Below are positions 5,746 to 7,771 of a DNA stretch of 7,771 bases, piece after piece (position 1 is the first letter of the stretch; every line of letters begins with the position of its first letter). The notes under the pieces are model-generated. The model was given only the letters and a program-made list of their open reading frames with translations. It was not told the DNA's origin and made no database searches. The stretch is from Bacteroidales bacterium (GTDB taxonomy: Bacteria; Bacteroidota; Bacteroidia; Bacteroidales; JAADJA01), in assembly GCA_030635465.1 (NCBI GenBank), contig DAOVYU010000032.1:1-7771 (forward strand), in the 5' to 3' direction. Both the position numbers and the translations under genes were made by a program.

Positions 5746-7458
5746 ATGTCAACATTTCAAGAACTGGGATTAAAGCCTGAGTTATTAAAAATTATTGAAG
5801 AAATGGGATTTGTACATCCCACACCCATCCAAGATAAAATCATTCCTGTAATACTTGATTCAAAAAAGGATTTAATTGGTCTTGCCCAAACAGGAACTGG
5901 TAAAACTGCAGCCTTTGGCTTGCCTATCATTCATCTTTCTGATGAAAAATCCAAACAGGTACAATCTTTGATTTTATGCCCTACCCGTGCATTCTGTCTG
6001 CAGGTTGCCTATTACCTGAAAACATATAGTAAGTATATAAAAAATTACAATGTAGTTTCAGTGTATGGTGGCGCCAGTATTGAGCCCCAGGTCAACGCCA
6101 TTAAAAAAGGATGTCAGATAGTTGTTGGCACACCTGGAAGAACCCTTGATTTAATCAAGAGGAAAGTATTAAAAATTAAAAGCATTCGTTGGATGGTTCT
6201 GGATGAAGCAGATGAAATGCTGAATATGGGTTTTAAGGAAGAACTGGATGCTATACTGGAGCAAACTCCTGCAGAAAAGGAAACCTTATTGTTTTCTGCA
6301 ACCATGCCAAAAGAGATCAGACGAATCGCTGAAAAGTACATGAACGATCCTGAAGAAGTTTTGGTTGGAAAGAAAAATACAGGTGCCGAAAATGTGAAGC
6401 ATGAATTCTATATTGTCCAGGCCAAAGACAGATATGAAGCACTCAAACGCATCGCTGACATCAACCCAAATATATACAGTATTGTTTTTTGTCGCACACG
6501 AAGAGAAACCAAAGAAGTAGCTGATAAATTAATTTCTGATGGCTATAGTGCAGATGCTTTGCATGGTGATTTGTCGCAGCCACAGCGCGACAATGTAATG
6601 AATCGTTTCAGGATAAAGCATCTTCAAATATTGGTAGCTACAGATGTTGCAGCCAGGGGACTGGATGTAAACGACCTGACCCATGTAATCAATTACAATT
6701 TGCCCGATGAACTGGAAGCATATATTCATCGTAGTGGGAGAACAGGCAGGGCCGGTAAAAGTGGTGTATCTATTGCAATATGTCATTCACGGGAGGTAAA
6801 CAAAATAAAAAGACTGGAGCAACTTTCAGGTAAAAAGTTTGTAAAAAAACTGGTTCCCGGCGGAAAAGATATTTGCGAAAAACAACTATTTAACCTGATT
6901 GACAAAGTTGAAAAAATTGAAGTTGATAATACACAAATAGAACAATACCTTCCGGTTATTTATAAAAAGTTGGACTGGTTGAGTCGTGAAGATCTGATCA
7001 AACATTTTGTATCTGTTGAATTCAATCGGTTTTTGGCATATTATAAAGGTGCCAGAGATTTAAATATTTCCATTAAATCTACAAAAGATACAATCAAAAA
7101 AGGAAAAGCAGCAGGTTTTTCAAGATTTTTTATCAGTGTTGGCTCAAAGAGTAATTTAACTGTACCTCGTTTAATTGGATTGATAAATGATGCAACACAA
7201 AAACGGAATATCGAAATTGGCAAAATCGATATCATGAAAAAATTCTCCTTTTTTGAAATAGATTCGACGTATGAAGCCGAAATCTTAAAAGCATTTAAAA
7301 ATGTAAAATATGATGGGGGAAAAGTAAGTGTTGAGATTTCAAAGCCTGATACCAAATCCACAAACAGGCGTGAAAACTCAAACTATGATTACAGGAAGAA
7401 AAGGAATACAAAAAGACCTCCTGGGAAAAAGAGAGAGCGAGGGGAGAAGAGATATTAG
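5746..7458 (+). CDS. DEAD-box ATP-dependent RNA helicase with DbpA-type RNA-binding domain
   Basis: From the ATG at 5746 the product is 570 residues and starts MSTFQELGLK, where this family usually begins. An ATG at 5713 would add 11 residues, and the frame stays open to 5638, inside the promoter. Motifs in order: Q motif (F4 to Q29), motif I AQTGTGKT (47-54), Ia PTRAFCLQ (79-86), GG at 108-109, TPGR (129-132), II DEAD (153-156), III SAT (184-186), IV SIVFCRTR (245-252), V VATDVAARGLDV (297-308), VI HRSGRTGR (328-335). Residues about 460-534 match the DbpA RNA-binding domain, followed by a basic Arg/Lys-rich tail. The protein should unwind structured RNA in the cytoplasm using ATP. E. coli DbpA acts on 23S rRNA during large-subunit assembly, and a similar role is inferred here. 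Motif Ia is unusual: Ala-Phe replaces the normal Glu-Leu. It is transcribed alone from its own promoter. Confidence 0.95.
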   Translation: MSTFQELGLKPELLKIIEEMGFVHPTPIQDKIIPVILDSKKDLIGLAQTGTGKTAAFGLPIIHLSDEKSKQVQSLILCPTRAFCLQVAYYLKTYSKYIKNYNVVSVYGGASIEPQVNAIKKGCQIVVGTPGRTLDLIKRKVLKIKSIRWMVLDEADEMLNMGFKEELDAILEQTPAEKETLLFSATMPKEIRRIAEKYMNDPEEVLVGKKNTGAENVKHEFYIVQAKDRYEALKRIADINPNIYSIVFCRTRRETKEVADKLISDGYSADALHGDLSQPQRDNVMNRFRIKHLQILVATDVAARGLDVNDLTHVINYNLPDELEAYIHRSGRTGRAGKSGVSIAICHSREVNKIKRLEQLSGKKFVKKLVPGGKDICEKQLFNLIDKVEKIEVDNTQIEQYLPVIYKKLDWLSREDLIKHFVSVEFNRFLAYYKGARDLNISIKSTKDTIKKGKAAGFSRFFISVGSKSNLTVPRLIGLINDATQKRNIEIGKIDIMKKFSFFEIDSTYEAEILKAFKNVKYDGGKVSVEISKPDTKSTNRRENSNYDYRKKRNTKRPPGKKRERGEKRY

Positions 7459-7504
7459 AGAGTTCAGGGTTTTGAGTTTGAGGTTTAAGTAAAGCGAAAC
7501 TTTC

Positions 7505-7526
7505 GGCAGAAGTCGGAATTCTGACC
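7505..7526 (+). other. Weak hairpin downstream of the helicase stop
   Basis: GG-CAGAA (7505-7511) pairs with TTCTG-A-CC (7519-7526), leaving one bulged A and a 7-nt loop. It lies 46 nt after the helicase stop codon, in the spacer between two convergent genes, where a terminator is expected. No T-run follows directly (the next T-rich stretch is near 7541-7550), so it is not a textbook intrinsic terminator. It may only mark the 3' end of the transcript. Confidence 0.25.
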
Positions 7527-7565
7527 AGTGTCAAATCATATCTATTTTATCAATGAGACTATATA

Positions 7566-7771
7566 CTATTGTGTAATGCATTTCTCATGAATCTCAAACT
7601 CTTCCTTTGTCATTGTTGCTTTATTATATTCTAATTCCAATTTTTGTTTTAATTCTTTGCTTTCTGGGTTTTCTAAATATTGTTCAATAGCAATGATGTA
7701 ATCAGGGTGATTTCTAAATTGAATTTTTTCTAAAGTAAAATCAGGTAATAACACCAACAATAGTCCAAGTC
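7566..7771 (-). CDS. C-terminal part of an unrecognised protein, cut by the right edge
   Basis: This minus-strand frame enters from the right edge and ends at a TAG (7566-7568), giving 68 visible codons. The only start-like codon inside the window is a TTG at 7758-7760. The frame remains open upstream (Leu-Gly-Leu before it), so the true start is probably outside the window. The visible part opens with the hydrophobic run LGLLLVLLPDF, possibly the end of a signal peptide or membrane anchor. A charged, probably helical segment follows (IIAIEQYLENPESKELKQKL, then MTKEEFEIHEKCITQ). Its Glu/Lys-rich, low-Ile composition looks more like real protein than random AT-rich translation. I recognise no family. 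It is convergent with the helicase gene, with a 107-nt gap. Confidence 0.5.
   Translation of the reverse strand, partial: LGLLLVLLPDFTLEKIQFRNHPDYIIAIEQYLENPESKELKQKLELEYNKATMTKEEFEIHEKCITQ

Noticed and set aside
7041..7361. 106-codon minus-strand frame inside the helicase gene
   Set aside because: It is antisense to the conserved DbpA RNA-binding domain, has no recognisable features, and is best explained as a shadow. The frames at 6114-6341, 6529-6786 and 7295-7534 are treated the same way.
7466..7495. C-poor, G/T-rich quasi-repeat stretch (TTTGAG, TTTGAGG) after the helicase
   Set aside because: It is low-complexity spacer sequence; two imperfect copies are not enough to call a repeat family.

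Overview
The window looks like a chromosomal segment of a low-GC member of the Bacteroidota, probably a Bacteroidales-like lineage. Four signs agree. There is a giant PKD-repeat protein ending in a CHU_C / type IX secretion (T9SS) type B sorting domain. There is a DUF4369/DUF5106-type TlpA thioredoxin protein, an architecture largely confined to this phylum. A clean phylum-type promoter (TTTG, 21 nt, TAnnTTTG) stands upstream of the helicase gene. No gene has a clear Shine-Dalgarno sequence.

Layout from left to right. Positions 1-414 hold only two weak, overlapping minus-strand reading frames: one leaves the window on the left, the other is a possible small hydrophobic protein. Positions 415-3825 (minus) encode a 1136-residue secreted protein with a signal peptide, twelve tandem PKD-like units and a T9SS sorting tail. 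A 92-nt AT-rich gap with nested inverted repeats separates it from the upstream minus-strand gene at 3918-5357, a 479-residue exported TlpA-like thiol-disulfide protein. Positions 5358-5745 are a divergent control region. Positions 5746-7458 (plus) encode a DEAD-box RNA helicase with a DbpA-type RNA-binding domain. After a short convergent spacer, the 3' end of an unrecognised minus-strand gene runs off the right edge (7566-7771).

The two large minus-strand genes both act outside the cytoplasm and may be co-transcribed: TlpA-like protein first, then the PKD protein. The PKD protein carries 22 cysteines after its signal peptide, many at two recurrent positions within each unit. A periplasmic thiol-disulfide protein next to it is therefore suggestive, but a functional link is only inferred. 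The helicase is a housekeeping RNA-remodelling gene read in the opposite direction.

I found no tRNA, rRNA, CRISPR array, insertion sequence or phage gene, and nothing that amounts to a clearly new system. The points most worth a second look are the altered motif Ia of the helicase, the cysteine pattern of the PKD array beside the thioredoxin-like gene, and the possible folded leader between those two genes.
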